Source: Prunella strophiata
Taxonomy: Eukaryota > Chordata > Aves > Passeriformes > Prunellidae
DNA: 64,000 bases
NCBI GenBank assembly: GCA_036583965.1
Contig: JAZBQD010000014.1
Coordinates: forward strand, 45,441,490-45,505,489
Reading direction: 5' to 3'
In this document: piece after piece, positions 52,354 to 64,000 of the stretch
How positions within the stretch are numbered: position 1 is the first letter of the stretch
Layout: each line of letters opens with the position of its first letter
The notes under the pieces: generated by a model
What the model saw: only the letters and a program-made list of their open reading frames with translations
Database searches by the model: none
Told to the model about the DNA's origin: nothing
Position numbers and translations under genes: made by a program

Positions 52354-55300
52354 AACCTTCCAGAAATGTACATGCACAGAACTTCACAAAAAGTTAAATG
52401 AATGCAGCATCTGTACCTGATCAGTTGCTGCAGCCAGAAATTTCAGCAATATTATGTAAAGGGAGCCAGCTGGGATACCAAGCTGATCCTGCTTTAACCA
52501 AATAATCATGGTGGGAAGTGTTCAATGGAATATCTGTGGTGCTTGAGAAAATGATTGGAAAGAGAATCTTGCCTGGTGATAGTCCAGTTTCTTCCTTTCC
52601 AGTAGGCTGTGGGTATAGCTTTCCTCTTTTCTTTCTGGCACATGTTCTTTTTAAAAATATTTTAAAATTTTATTTTCAATAGAAGTTTGGGTTTTCTTCA
52701 CTAAGATTGTACATACCATCACTTAGGGAGCTCCCAGGAAGCCTGTCTGCTCAGCAGACAGTGAATACTCAGAAACACAGAAAATACTCCAGATTTTAAG
52801 AAACTTTCTACAAAACTCAGTAAACATATGTAGCATTTCTGGTATGTCTGCTAATTTTGCCTATTTTGGGTATTGTCAAGCATGAATAGTGGTAAAAGGG
52901 ATAAGAATGTTACTAATTAAAATTATGAAACAGTTTATGTAGCCTAGAAAGATGGAAATTAATTATGAAAAATTCAATATTAACTATACTTCTAATACTC
53001 TCTAGGAAAAAAAAAAAAAAAAGAGAGAATTTAGAGTATTTGAATTGACAGAGGGAAAAAAATTGGTTCAAAAGTCCTCAGGCATTTGTTACTGCTTCAA
53101 AAACTAACCCTAATTTTCATATTCTATGTAGTAGAGCTCTCAATAGAACATATCTAAAGCTGATCTAACTGCACCTGTTCAAACATCAATATTTCCCAGC
53201 AGAAGAAGACAAAATTACAGACATCTCTGCAATCTACCAGGAAACTAAAGCTTCCTTTAAAGAAATACAGAAACTCAACCAAAGAATTAACATCTTAACG
53301 AGTTTATTACATCCTTCAAATAATTGAAAATGTTTGAGGTTTTTAGACAAATAGTTTGAGGAAACACAGAAACATAGAGAAAAACTGCAGCCAAACATCA
53401 GCAAGTGCTTTTTGACTTAACTATCTGACAATGTATAAACACAGAGTTGAATAATTTTTTTCATATGGAAAGAAATGTAGCAGTTCACTAACTCTTTCAA
53501 TTGTCTGCCATACATATAACAACTGAGGCCTCTTCTATCCATGTGACAGTGCTGTTGATAGAGATCAGCAAGAACTCCATATTCACCTCTGTCTCTTCAG
53601 CAAAGAAACTAGAATTAACATCAGTTGAATAAAACTTACACAGATTAAAAATATCCTGGTGCTTAAAGATTCCTTATGTCATTTTTGACCTTTCCATAAA
53701 TTCAGCTCAAAGAGTTAATTGTGCTGAAATAAACATAGTGTAATGCCTAAGGATACAATTTTTTACCTGGCCATGGAGTATTGGCAGCATAGACAATGAA
53801 TTTAAACTGTAGAATAATTCATTAGGAAATATGCAGTAGCTGTGGCAAGATTTACTACAAATATACTTGAAGTGTTTTTAAAAATTAATATTATGCTGCT
53901 ATGCTTGGCTTAATTAGCTCTCTTCTTCATTTACAAAGCATATCTGTCTGGTTTATGAACTCAGTCTCTACTCCCCATTCTTGAGAACCTGTTTAATTAA
54001 AGTTTTAACTACTGCATAAGTTTTAGAAACAGTACAATGACTTTTATTACTATAAGCCTAAATCCTTCTTTTAAATATGATCATATCTACATATATTATA
54101 TCAGAATATAATAAGACATGCTCCATAATACTCCATTGTATGCACACAACACTGGTCCTTTTCGTTATATGTGCCCTCTATTTCCATTATGCTGCACCTA
54201 GGCAATTTTGGGGGTTTTGCACAAGCAGTTGGACTGTGATTAATTTAGCCAATCAACAAGTCAGTTCTCCTAAATTCATTAAAATTCACCTCTCTCTTTT
54301 TGGCATATACCTATTTCAGTGATTTCCTCATCCATTATTCTAATCTATCTCTTTTATAGGTCCCTCACTTATTAGACTCCCACTTCTACTAGCAGGTGAC
54401 TCTATTTTGGTTTTCAACTACAGCAAATCCTATCAGAGTCTTTTTCAGCATTTATCACTTCCTCCCATTGATGTCATTATAATTGATTAAATATTAATTT
54501 AATTTTGCTATACATGCAATATTGAAACATGGTCATTACATGCTAGCTGGGATCTATCTGAAGTTCTAAAAATGGATGACATACAGTTGATCATAACCTT
54601 TTTTTTGCCTGCATATTAAAAACCCCTTGGCATAATGGTCAGCGAACAATTATTTGTGCAATCACTGCCTACAGACTACAGAAAGCAAAAAATATTTCTT
54701 GTCTCCCTCTGCACGGATGCTGGAGACTCTAGCTAATGACTTGTCACCCATTATACCCAAAATACACTACAGTTTCATCACACAATTTACTCCACAGAAG
54801 CAGAATGTCAACAACAGTCAGCTCTACAATAATTTAAAAAGATAATAGCAATTTTCCCTCCTGTTCTCATTTGAATCTCATAACCACTGTGGTGATCAAT
54901 TTCAAAACCTTATTAGTTCTGCTGTTCTGAACTATTCAGGACATCAGATCAGTTTGCAGTACAAAACTATAGAGGCAATCTTTTTAAATTAACAATTTAC
55001 AATTAATATTTCTGCGAGCATATATATTTGTAAATTTTCCTTAATAAAAACCACTATGTCAAAATTTTCAAATTAAAATATGGCAAATTATTTCATATGG
55101 CTGACAAACAGTGCAGTAAAATAGGCAGGAGCACTAAAAAACTCGTCAGGCTATAAATGTCATGAAGAAATGAAACAAAGGAGAAAATTCACACTATTTT
55201 TCTGAGTTAAAAAATAATAGCTAAAGCATCATCAGTTCATTCTGTGTAGAATTTTGTATTCATTACTCCACTCAATGGAAAAATATGAAATGCATAAAAT

Positions 55301-57261
55301 CAACTTTGAAGAGATAATTTTTTTGTATTCTTTACATATTGTCTAATCCCCCAAAAAATGTTTCCTTTACATATGCTCCTATCCTTAAAAAAATGTTTTA
55401 ACCAGATTTTCATTTAGACTAAATTGGCCTACTTCTCTTAACATTAGCAGAGCTGAGAGTCATCATACCAGCTGAGGCTCTGATCCTATGAGTGTGCTCA
55501 GATGATCCCAAACGGCAGTGCCGGTGCATTTTGAGAAGTTAGTGTGCTTCAGCTGGAGTTGGTAAGCAGACATGTGGTCCCTGTCAGCTCATTGCAATGA
55601 CAAGTACATGGTGTTCACTTAAGCTGCTTTCAGCAGTTCCAAAAGGGAGCCCAGGTGAAAGCACTGGAAATATGAGCATTTAGGAAGAACACTGGAGGCA
55701 AGCTTTGCTCTTTTTCTATATACTGCATCAAAAGTGATGCAGCTGCTGTTGTTTTCCTGCACATGTGTGGAGATGGAAATTAATTTTATCATTAGACTGC
55801 AGTAGTATCATGCATATGGTTAGCCTAAATCAATTACATGAGCGAGTAGTACCTCCACTTCTGGGGGATGGAAGGCAGGAGGGAAGAGTGGAGCTTGTGT
55901 GTCTGTGTGTAGAAATGTAAGGGGATCAAGAAAACCTTTTACAAATCACCACCTCAGTTATTTGCAGTTACCTGACCATTACTCAATTTGAAATGAACAG
56001 AAAGTCTGCTTAAATCTTTCCTTCAAAGGTGACAAAGAAATTCAGGTGGAAACTCTCCTCCCCAACACACCAAAAAAGTCATCATTTGGGACTCTAAAGC
56101 CAGAATAAGGATACAGATAATAAAAACTTCATACTGAGACTATCCTGCAAGACGGTTTTCTACTCATTATGGTACGTGGATACAACTCTTTCACAGTGTC
56201 ATTGGCTGAGTTCAGCACACAAAATATATTCAAGTAAGATGGAAAGAGGACTTTTGCACTGCTTTAAAAGGAAATAACCAGTAAGATTTATTTACATTAT
56301 TCAGAGCAGAGTATTTTGTTTCAGCATGTTTTTCCTCAAATTGCAAACATAAGAATATGTCTGGTCCTAATACTGCTTGAGTTAATAAAAATTGTAGCTT
56401 CAATTTACAGGAGGAAAGTGTATGAATTTCCAGGTTTTGAACCTGTTTGCCTTCCAGTACACCTAGAAAAATCTGTGCTGACAAATACATGAACTTATTG
56501 TTCATTTTCTGAGATGAGGAGCCCAGGGAGCTCAGTTAATATCTGTTCCACAAGCTTCTTATATAAGCATAAGCCTACAACAACATCTTTCATCCTGACT
56601 TTCTCATCTATAAAATGGGTTTAATACTCTTTCCTTCCTCCTACCCTCATCTTTGTTCTTGTCACAGTGAGCTTTTAATGCAATACACGTAGATAAGCAC
56701 CAGACTTGAAATGAAGCCTAAGCTTATATCCACAAACTGCTTAACCAGACATCTAAACACTAAGATGCACTTCTAAGCTGCTTCACAACACAGAACATTT
56801 TTACTAAACACACCCTTTATTCTGATGTCTAAGTATGGATTTCAAGGCCAAATTTCAGATGACCAATGACATTTGTATCCATAGGCTGCAGAAAGAAAGT
56901 AATTTTTGAAAGCTGAAATTCATGATGGCATTTTATTTACTACTGGATTTTTAAAGTGTTAATGCATTTTAGTCTCTCACTGCTCACTTTTTAAAAATCT
57001 TTCTAAAGACAACCTATTGAGCTTCCCATTGGGATGATTCTAGTTGTATGAATGTCTTTTCTAACCATCTGATGCCTTGGCAGCAAATCAACTTTCAGTG
57101 AAACAGAAATCAAATGTGTTTCTTTAAAGAAAAATATCTATGAAAGACATGCTGTCTTAAATGAGATGACTACATTGCATTTGTTTAAGCTTCCAACAGA
57201 GAAAACATTCATCTAAAGTGAATGTGAAGGAACACATTTGAAAATTAGTATTTGCTGTTCG

Positions 57262-57665
57262 TAGAATCATAGGATAGTTCACGTTGCAGGGCTCATCAGG
57301 AGGTCATCAGTCCAAACTCCTGTCAGAACCAGGGTGAGCTAAAAGGTCCATTACTGAGGGCTTTGTTCAGTCAGGCCTTGCACACCTCCAAGGATGGAGG
57401 CCACAGCTCCTGTGGCAATAGCCCCATTGCCTGACCAGTGCTCTAAGAGAAGGGGTTTTTAATCCTGGTCTGAACTTCTATGGCCAGTGCACCACTAGCC
57501 CTAGCTCCATCTGCTTGCTAACCTCCCCATGGATACTGGGGGCTTTCTGTTAGGTCACCCCAAAACTTTCTCTTCTCCAGGCTGAACAAGTCCCATTGGG
57601 CCAACATCTCCTGGCAGGGCAACTGCTGCTGCCCATGCTGAGTTTGAGGGCATGGGGCCCTCTGC
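57262..57665 (-). mobile_element. CR1 LINE 3' fragment
   Basis: Antisense CR1. It begins with AGAATCATAGGATAGTTCAC, then GGAGGTCATCAGTCCAAACT, CACACCTCCAAGGATGGAGG, CCACAGCTCCTGTGG and, near the far end, TTCTCTTCTCCAGGCTGAAC. It is about 400 bp and one of the longest CR1 copies in the window. The terminal ATTCTATGAT-type repeat is at the low-coordinate side. Confidence 0.9.
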
Positions 57666-60600
57666 TGTACTTGTTATGTATTACTTTTGCCTTTCTGCTC
57701 CAAAATGCACACTGAAATCTATGTGTGGTCTAGGACACAATGGTATTTTTCTTTTCCTAAAACCCTTGTGTGTATCACAGCCCTGGTCATAATGTCAAAT
57801 TTCAGAAATCCAGCTTTTTGTACCTTTACTACTGGGCCTAAAGATCAACAGAACCTTAAAAATTCATTATGGATACAGAAAATCTTCATCGTGCATTTCT
57901 CAATTTGTTTTTCTGGGTAAAGATGCTGCACCAATATACATTCCCATCATTTGCATTTACAGAAATGGAGTCCAGTCATGCAAGGACTCTGTGTATGGAA
58001 ATAGAATAAAAATCAATGGAAACTCTATTTAGGAGACTTGCAAGAATACAATCAATGATAAAGAGTCATAACAGAGCAGTACAGCTGAACCTAAAAGAAA
58101 ACTTTCATTGGCTAAAAAAATCCCATCCGTATCCAACAGTAAGTACTACCAAATAAACTGCAGAGATATATAAACTGGTGAGATATATATTCTGTGCACA
58201 TGGACACAAAATAAGAATATTTTAGAGGATGAAGAGATTTCATCTAAGGTAATTTGACTGCTACTATGTCCTTTAGATACATAAAGAATCAACACAGAAC
58301 AATATGAAGAAGACAGTCAATATAAAAGCTATTGCAAAATTTGTAATCTATGAGGACAGTGCTGTGTCTCTGTAGAGTACAACCTGCTCTCATTTCTGCA
58401 TATCTACCACTCCTGTCAATGTGGATCTGACCACTCACAGATTTATATTCACAACCCAAAGACAGACACAGCAGACTTTGACAAAGATAAGATAACACAG
58501 CCATAAACATACCCTGTGTGTCATCATCTACTGTGATTTCTAGATTTTAATGTGTTTTACAGATAATCCATTTTCCTATTCTAACAGCCATTGCAAGTAG
58601 TACCTTACCACGTAAGCAGATTAGTTACCAGGGGCCTGTGTGCTGGGGGCAGTGAGGAAAGAGGGAACAACTAGAGTCTTACTACAGCCCTATTAAATAT
58701 AAATTACTTCTGTATGATTAAATGACAAAGGTTTGTATGTAATTCCTGCCAGGTAATTGCCCTGAAGATGTTATGTACAGAGACATTCTTGGGCTACAAC
58801 ACTGGCAAAATCTGAGTTTTTCTGAAGGATGCTCTGCTTTCTAGAGGCAGACACAGATTTTTTGGTATAATCTAATACAAGTTGCTATCCAGCAGTATGG
58901 TCTCTGTGTGAAGACAGCTGTTTTGTTGGAAAACCATTCCTGGACCTCAGTGAAAAAAAAAAAGGCAGACATAATATCTGACAAAATTGAGTTGATTCAG
59001 TAAAACAAAAAAGCCCCAAAACAATAAAAAAACCTTAACTATTGTCTTTGTCACACTAAAGAGATACTGGATGCCACTGACACCAACTTTCTGAGAATAA
59101 AAAAAGCAACCAAACACCTGCATAGTGTAATGACAGTTTGAAGCTGAAAGGGTTTTCCAATAAGTGGACAGAATGACTAAATTTTCCTTATAATTTAAGG
59201 AAGTATGGGAACTTTGACTGGAAAAAATATAACAGCTTGCATGAACTTGACAACAGGAGTACATAAAGTTAATAACAGTGTTTGCTACATTTAATAGCTA
59301 CTGATGGATGGGCTTTACTTCTATTAATTTTCTATCCTTTTTCAAATCCCATTATTCCTCTTTCCTTCCTAACTTTCTATAGCAATAGTTTCTACAACTT
59401 AATGATAAACCTTGTAATAAAAGTTGAAAAGTTATTGTTGAAAAGTTGGTTTAGACCTACAGTTTAATAGTGCAATGATCTATGTCTGCATTGTTATGCT
59501 TTGAGAAATAAGGAGTATTTCCTTTTTCACATTTCAGAGCAATTTTGCAAGATGCAGCATATAAACAGACACATTTTCCTGAAGCACTCAGTTCAGAACG
59601 CTGACTCCTGAAGAGCCTAACAATATTCCCAGACATAACCTTTTTTTAAAAATTACTCTTCCTAAAGGCTTACTAATCATTCTTAACTCAGGTACAGCAT
59701 TAAGAAGCAAACAAATACATGAAAAAAACATAACTGGCACACCATGCTCCTGCAGACCTGTGGAACTGTGACAGACAGGAGAAAAACAAATTAGTTCAGC
59801 AAGGTACTGAATAGACTTAATTTCAAATTTTACTAGCTTAATACCAATTTTGATTTCCTTCGCATAAACCCTCATTTATTTTTGTTACCGAAAACATACC
59901 ATAACTCATCTGTGAAAGATTACTATAGATTTTTGAATTACCAGTAATGCATTTAAGATAAATAAGTTTAATTTCAAGTTATTCCAAGTGTTTTATAATA
60001 CCAACATTAATTTTTAACAAATTAGATTATATTGACTTTTAAAAAAAGGCCTCCTTTGGAAGACTTATCATTTAAACAGTCTTCAGGAACCGATTTTCTA
60101 CTTAAAGTTAATTCTCCTGTGAATCCATGGAAAACAAAACAAATCCTGATCTATGGGAGCTACAGTTTGCAATATTGTCTGTGTACAAGCTGACCTATAG
60201 ACTCATTTGCAAGGACTAACTGAGGATTTTTTTTTGTCCATTCTTTGAATTCTTTTAAAGAGGAAGTTGTACCAGTTTATCTAAATTAAATTATCTTTTA
60301 CAGGTTTGTGGCATGTACTGTATTCTTCTAATGATTTACAAGACACTACCAAACTCACTTCACCTGCACTAGCAACTAGACTGGAAACAGGAATAGAAAA
60401 CTGTAATTACAGCATTTTTATTTCTGTGCATTTGTAGCATTTTGCAATGCCTCAAATCATATTTCAAAGGGTAAATTATTATGTATTATAATGTCTGACT
60501 ACCTGAAAAATAGAAAATAAAAGGTGAAAATGGACCTATTATAGATTTTTCACCTACACACCTTTTCAAAAACTCTAAGTCAGTCATTGTTACTCTTAAA

Positions 60601-60917
60601 ATGTCACCATTTTCATTTCATTAAATACTTTTAGAATTAGAATTTGAAAAACAGGATTTTTCTGCCATGGAGTCAACCCCTGTGCTCAAGTCAAAATGTA
60701 AGGGACCTTTCCTATGGCACTAATGGCTCTGCCTATTTGATCTTTCATCATTTTCAGTAATTAACAAACAGTAAAATGCTAATTAACTTACTTTAATTGA
60801 TAACATGAGAAAAGACAGCTTTCTAGTATTATCCCTAATCATGCTCCAAATAGATCAAATCAAGATAATTCATTCAGCTATGAAAGCACAACTACAGAAA
60901 TCACAGATCATATTGCC

Positions 60918-61582
60918 TGTCACTCTTCTAATCTCAACCCATGGCAATACTGCTTGTCTGATTTAATTGCAGCTGGAAAGGAAATGCCACACAGCCACTT
61001 GTGGCTCCAACCTTGGAGCTGCCAGGGGCAGGGAGGGGAATTGGAATTGAAACCCAGGTAAACTTCATGGGTTGAGAAAGAACAGTTTAGTAATGGAGAG
61101 GAAATAAAAGATAATGCTAATAACAACAACAGAAATTAATACAATAATATTCACTCTACTATCTTTGTTATTGTTGTTGTTAGTACTGAAAAGAGAAAGA
61201 GAGATATAAAACTCCAGAATGGCAAGTGATGCACAATAAAATTGCTAACCACTGATCCCAAGCAGGGATCAGTGCCCTCCAGCCAGCATCCCTGCAGTTT
61301 ACACACTGAGTATGACGTTCTATGGTATGGAATATCCCCTTGGCTAGCTGGGTCAGCTGTCCTGGCCATGCTCCTTCCTGGATTGTTGTGCACCTTCTCA
61401 CTGGCAAAGCATGGGAAACTGGAAAGTCCTTGGCTTATGGTAAGCACTATTCAGCAAAAACTGAAGAAGTATCACTTTGTTATCAACATAATTCTCATTC
61501 TAAAGCCAAAAAACACAGCACTGTACCAACTACAGGAAGCAAATTAACAAATTAACTCTATCCCAGCCAAGACCAAGACACA
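60918..61582 (-). mobile_element. Apparent solo LTR, second avian ERV family, minus orientation
   Basis: On the minus strand the element starts near TGTGTCTTGGTCTTGGCTGG and continues GATAGAGTTAATTTG. Further in, it has ATTGTGTTGATAACA-like and GATATTCCATACCATA segments. A degraded TATA region comes next, and TTTCTCAACCCATGA lies near its 3' part. This matches an abundant avian LTR type that I recall, about 600-700 bp long. No internal coding region adjoins it. The TATA-equivalent has decayed to GTGTAAAC, and no clear target duplication is visible, so it is old. The ends are approximate to a few bases. A short imperfect inverted repeat of AAC/GTT triplets lies inside at about 61117-61182. Confidence 0.8.
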
Positions 61583-62943
61583 TAGCAAAAAGCTCTGGGA
61601 CAATTGTCACTTCTTCAAATTAAAAAAAAAAAAAAAGCACATCTGAATTGCTGGGATTTATATCAATATTTTTATCAATAAATTAATCTAACCAGGTTTA
61701 CCATGGACAACTGAGGATCATTGTACAGTCTTCTGTGTCCATGAGTGATTCACTACCCTGCAGGCTCATTCTGAACACACTTGTGCCACACACTTGTGCC
61801 ACACACCTTGTCCATTTGGCCAGGAACATCCACAAATAGTAATGAAAAGTTCCAAGTCTTTAAGAGTTTGAATGTACAGCACAGTTAATTTCCTAAAGGT
61901 AGAATTTGTTATTAAATGCCCTTTTTTATTAAAATCTAAACTCAGTTTCAAAATTTAAGGGAAATATATTAATAACATAGAACAATGTAAAGTAGCCCTT
62001 GAAGTTACCTTATATTGCAATCTCTTTCTGATATTGCCACAGAAATGAATGAGGAATACTGGAACACGAATAACATTCTTATATGAATTACAGCACTAAT
62101 ATCAATAGCAGCAAGAAATAAATACCTTTTTAAGAACACAGGTCAATAAAAGACAGTATATACACTACTCCTCTGTCTTTAGCTCTTGAAAATGATTGCT
62201 AGTTTTATCTGTAGATGTGTGCAGTTTTGGACATCAAATTATCTCCTTTGTTTTAGATATTTTGCTTCAACAGAGACACAACAATTTATTTTGGTTTCTC
62301 AAACTAAGATAATTCAGAATTTTTCAATAAAACAGGAATTGTATTGACTGCAAGAGAAAAAAAAAATACATAGACATATTTCACAGTGACCATGCTATTT
62401 AGTAGGGTCCACTGAGATCAAATTCAAATCCTTGCTTGAATTGAAGCTGTCAAGTACTTCTCAAGCAGTCACTACACCAGAGCAAGAAACATTATCTAAA
62501 TGAATTGAGTCACAGTCTGCCATATTGTCTGAGATCTCCCAGGGTCATTCACATCTTAGTATGGGAAACCAGGAATTTATCCACCCACCTCTATGCCTAT
62601 TCCATTCTGTACCTGGGAAAAAGAAACCTTCTCAAGCAAGCCATTTTCTTCAAAGTAATACTGTTCCCACAAAAACTTTTTGTTTACATCTAGTGGTAAT
62701 TTATTTCCACACAGCCCCAGTAGGAAACTCTATCTGTCAGAGTAAACCAAGTCTTGAAGTACTCTAGAGTCTACTCTTGCTACAATGTTTTTGGTGTTTT
62801 TTTCTGATAGAGTAATTTACTCAAAATCTGTTGCACCATATTCCCTACAGATGCCTACAAATTGCAGTGAAGACAGTAATCTATGAGGGTTCTTTTTTTT
62901 TTCAAAAATAAAATAAAATTAATAAAATTAATAAAACATCAAA

Positions 62944-63043
62944 CATGAGATCCTGGAACAAACAAACAAGCCAATAAACAAAAACCCAAAAAGCATGAGA
63001 TCCTGAAACAAACAAACAAGCCAATAAAAAAAAACCTAAAAAA
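62944..63043 (+). repeat. 50-bp tandem duplication, two copies
   Basis: CATGAGATCCTG followed by an AAACAAACAAACAAGCCAATAA-type stretch repeats at exactly 50 bp spacing (62944 and 62994) with few differences. It lies about 360 bp into the intron downstream of the 66-bp IMMP2L exon. Confidence 0.88.
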
Positions 63044-63400
63044 AAAAACCCCTACTTTTACTTGCCCACCCCAGTGCAAAACAGCAGCTGGAGTTTCTAA
63101 ATGAAAAATCACAGCCCTATAATCTTATTGAAAACTGCTGTACAATTACCTGCCTTGATTTGTGGCAGAGATATTCTCAGAAACAATCATTATTTGTACC
63201 CATGTACATTTCATGAGAGAGTGAGTAGTTTTGTGTAGCATTTCTCCTCTCATTAAAAAACAGGTAAAATGCTGACATCCTTGTTAATAATGGACAGAAA
63301 ATGCAAGATATTACTGGTTGTCTAGGATACTGATTTAAAATACACTAAAAAGCTGCACTATTCCTATAAAGACTCTGAGACTAAGGCTTAAAATACTTAC

Positions 63401-63466
63401 TTAATAATGTCTCCTTCAAGAGCAATCACTCGTTTAATGATCTTCTGTTCAGGATTTCTAGGAGAC
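63401..63466 (-). CDS. IMMP2L: IMMP2L internal coding exon, 66 bp, carries catalytic lysine block
   Basis: This exon encodes part of the catalytic subunit of the mitochondrial inner membrane peptidase. That enzyme is an S26 (signal peptidase I type) Ser/Lys protease that removes sorting signals from intermembrane-space proteins such as cytochrome c1 and mitochondrial glycerol-3-phosphate dehydrogenase. Read on the minus strand, the exon completes a Val codon, then gives [20 protein letters not shown], then Ile, then two bases of the next codon. The human protein has nearly the same stretch (about residues 80-102). Its KRVIALEGD block matches signal-peptidase box D, and by family knowledge the Lys of IIKRV is the catalytic base. 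The exon follows an acceptor with a pyrimidine tract ending CTGTCTCAG and is followed by the donor GTAAGT (plus strand 63395-63400). It is symmetric (phase 2 on both sides), so skipping would keep frame but delete the lysine. The exon with the catalytic Ser is upstream, outside the window. Confidence 0.96.
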
Positions 63467-64000
63467 CTGAGACAGGAGATAAGGTTACACAATCAGTACC
63501 ATTGCCATTGTTTCAAGAAAATGAAAGAAATAGACACTGTGCAAGTCATTAGAAGACTCCATGCTCTCCTTGAGTTAGCATCAGTCACTGTTCCAAGGGG
63601 AAGTGAAGCTCCTGCAATCCTTGTCACTGCAAACCATCCCTGAAAGCAGTTGGTGACCTGCTTACAAACAGCACAATAATCAACATACCTTTTATCATGA
63701 AAAATACACTCCACAACACTAAAAGAAAAGCATCCCACTACCAATGAGGAAGGTACCTTTGCAAATAGATTAATGTATTAAAACCTGAATTCCCCATCAT
63801 TTGTTGGGAAAATGTGTTTATTTTCACAAGTGTTTTATTTTCATTTAAAATGTGTTTTGTTTCCATTTATGTCATTCAATCAATTTGGGAGGAAAAAAAA
63901 TTCCTATGTTATATTGATATCTATCACTAATTTAGGTAAGCCTTGCCTAGGGAATTGTGGAAGCTCAAAAATAAAAGTTGCAAAATTTTCTGAAAGTTGC
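63467..64000 (-). other. IMMP2L: IMMP2L intron, 3' end only
   Basis: This is the end of the intron that precedes the 66-bp exon in gene direction. Next to the exon the minus strand shows a pyrimidine-rich tract and CAG acceptor, with a TACTGAT branch-point candidate about 27 nt away. The remaining roughly 480 bp are AT-rich and show nothing I can name. The upstream exon, which should end with the first two bases of a Val codon, is not in the window. Confidence 0.88.
63492..63498 (-). promoter_or_regulatory. Candidate splice branch point TACTGAT for the 66-bp exon
   Basis: On the minus strand TACTGAT places its branch A about 27 nt upstream of the exon. It is followed by a pyrimidine-rich stretch (CCTTATCTCCTGTCTCAG). 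This fits the vertebrate yTnAy branch consensus. Use is inferred. Confidence 0.55.

Larger units (their letters stand above)
45331..57261. other. AT-rich intron stretch with microsatellites only
   Basis: Twelve kilobases with no recognised retroelement, exon or RNA gene. Listed items are the telomere-like repeat, AAAT and TA microsatellites and the AACCCATAAAT repeat. A slightly GC-richer patch at 55440-55700 has no match I can name. Confidence 0.6.
16950..63400 (-). other. IMMP2L: IMMP2L intron, 46,451 bp, phase 2
   Basis: This complete intron lies between the 66-bp and 103-bp exons. It is GT-AG with donor GTAAGT at its high-coordinate end. The sequence is AT-rich and holds only short reading frames with no recognisable homology apart from repeat remnants. 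Recognisable content is listed separately: CR1 fragments, older LINE relics, LTRs and simple repeats. I saw no nested gene. In mammals LRRN3 lies inside an IMMP2L intron, but no leucine-rich-repeat reading frame is present here. IMMP2L is known for very large introns, so this size is ordinary for the gene. Confidence 0.93.

Noticed and set aside
16950..63400. Nested LRRN3 gene, as in mammalian IMMP2L
   Set aside because: LRRN3 is a single large leucine-rich-repeat coding exon of about 2 kb. No such frame exists here, so it must lie in another intron.

Overview
The window is 64 kb of AT-rich vertebrate nuclear DNA. It is almost entirely intron of one minus-strand gene, IMMP2L (inner mitochondrial membrane peptidase subunit 2). 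The repeats point to a bird: fragments of CR1 LINEs in both orientations and two long LTRs of types I recognise from avian endogenous retroviruses. Only short reading frames with no recognisable homology occur outside the exons and repeats.

Layout along the minus strand (gene direction runs from high to low coordinates). Positions 63467-64000 are the 3' end of one intron. Positions 63401-63466 are a 66-bp exon carrying the catalytic lysine block of the peptidase. Positions 16950-63400 are a 46.5-kb intron. Positions 16847-16949 are a 103-bp exon carrying the C-terminal conserved box of the signal-peptidase fold. Positions 1-16846 are the start of the next intron. The final coding exon lies outside the window. 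The two exons join in frame across a phase-2 junction, and each is flanked by GTAAGT donors, AG acceptors and a plausible branch-point motif.

Repeats. CR1 pieces lie near 9.2-9.65, 32.3, 34.1, 38.5, 41.4 and 57.3 kb, and older LINE relics near 28.3 and 37.8 kb. Apparent solo LTRs lie at 21.96-23.0 kb (plus) and 60.9-61.6 kb (minus), with a probable third at 32.6-33.0 kb. The 38.5-kb CR1 still shows a mutated reverse-transcriptase motif. Simple repeats include a 32-bp poly-A, a 46-bp poly-T, a 40-bp TA tract, a 50-bp tandem duplication and A/C-rich or G/T-rich tracts.

I found no undescribed multi-gene system. The parts worth a second look are splice-proximal structures beside the two exons, an inverted LINE-in-LINE arrangement at 37.8-38.8 kb, a near-perfect hairpin at 6.0 kb, and a long poly-T that may mark a retroposed sequence at 44 kb.
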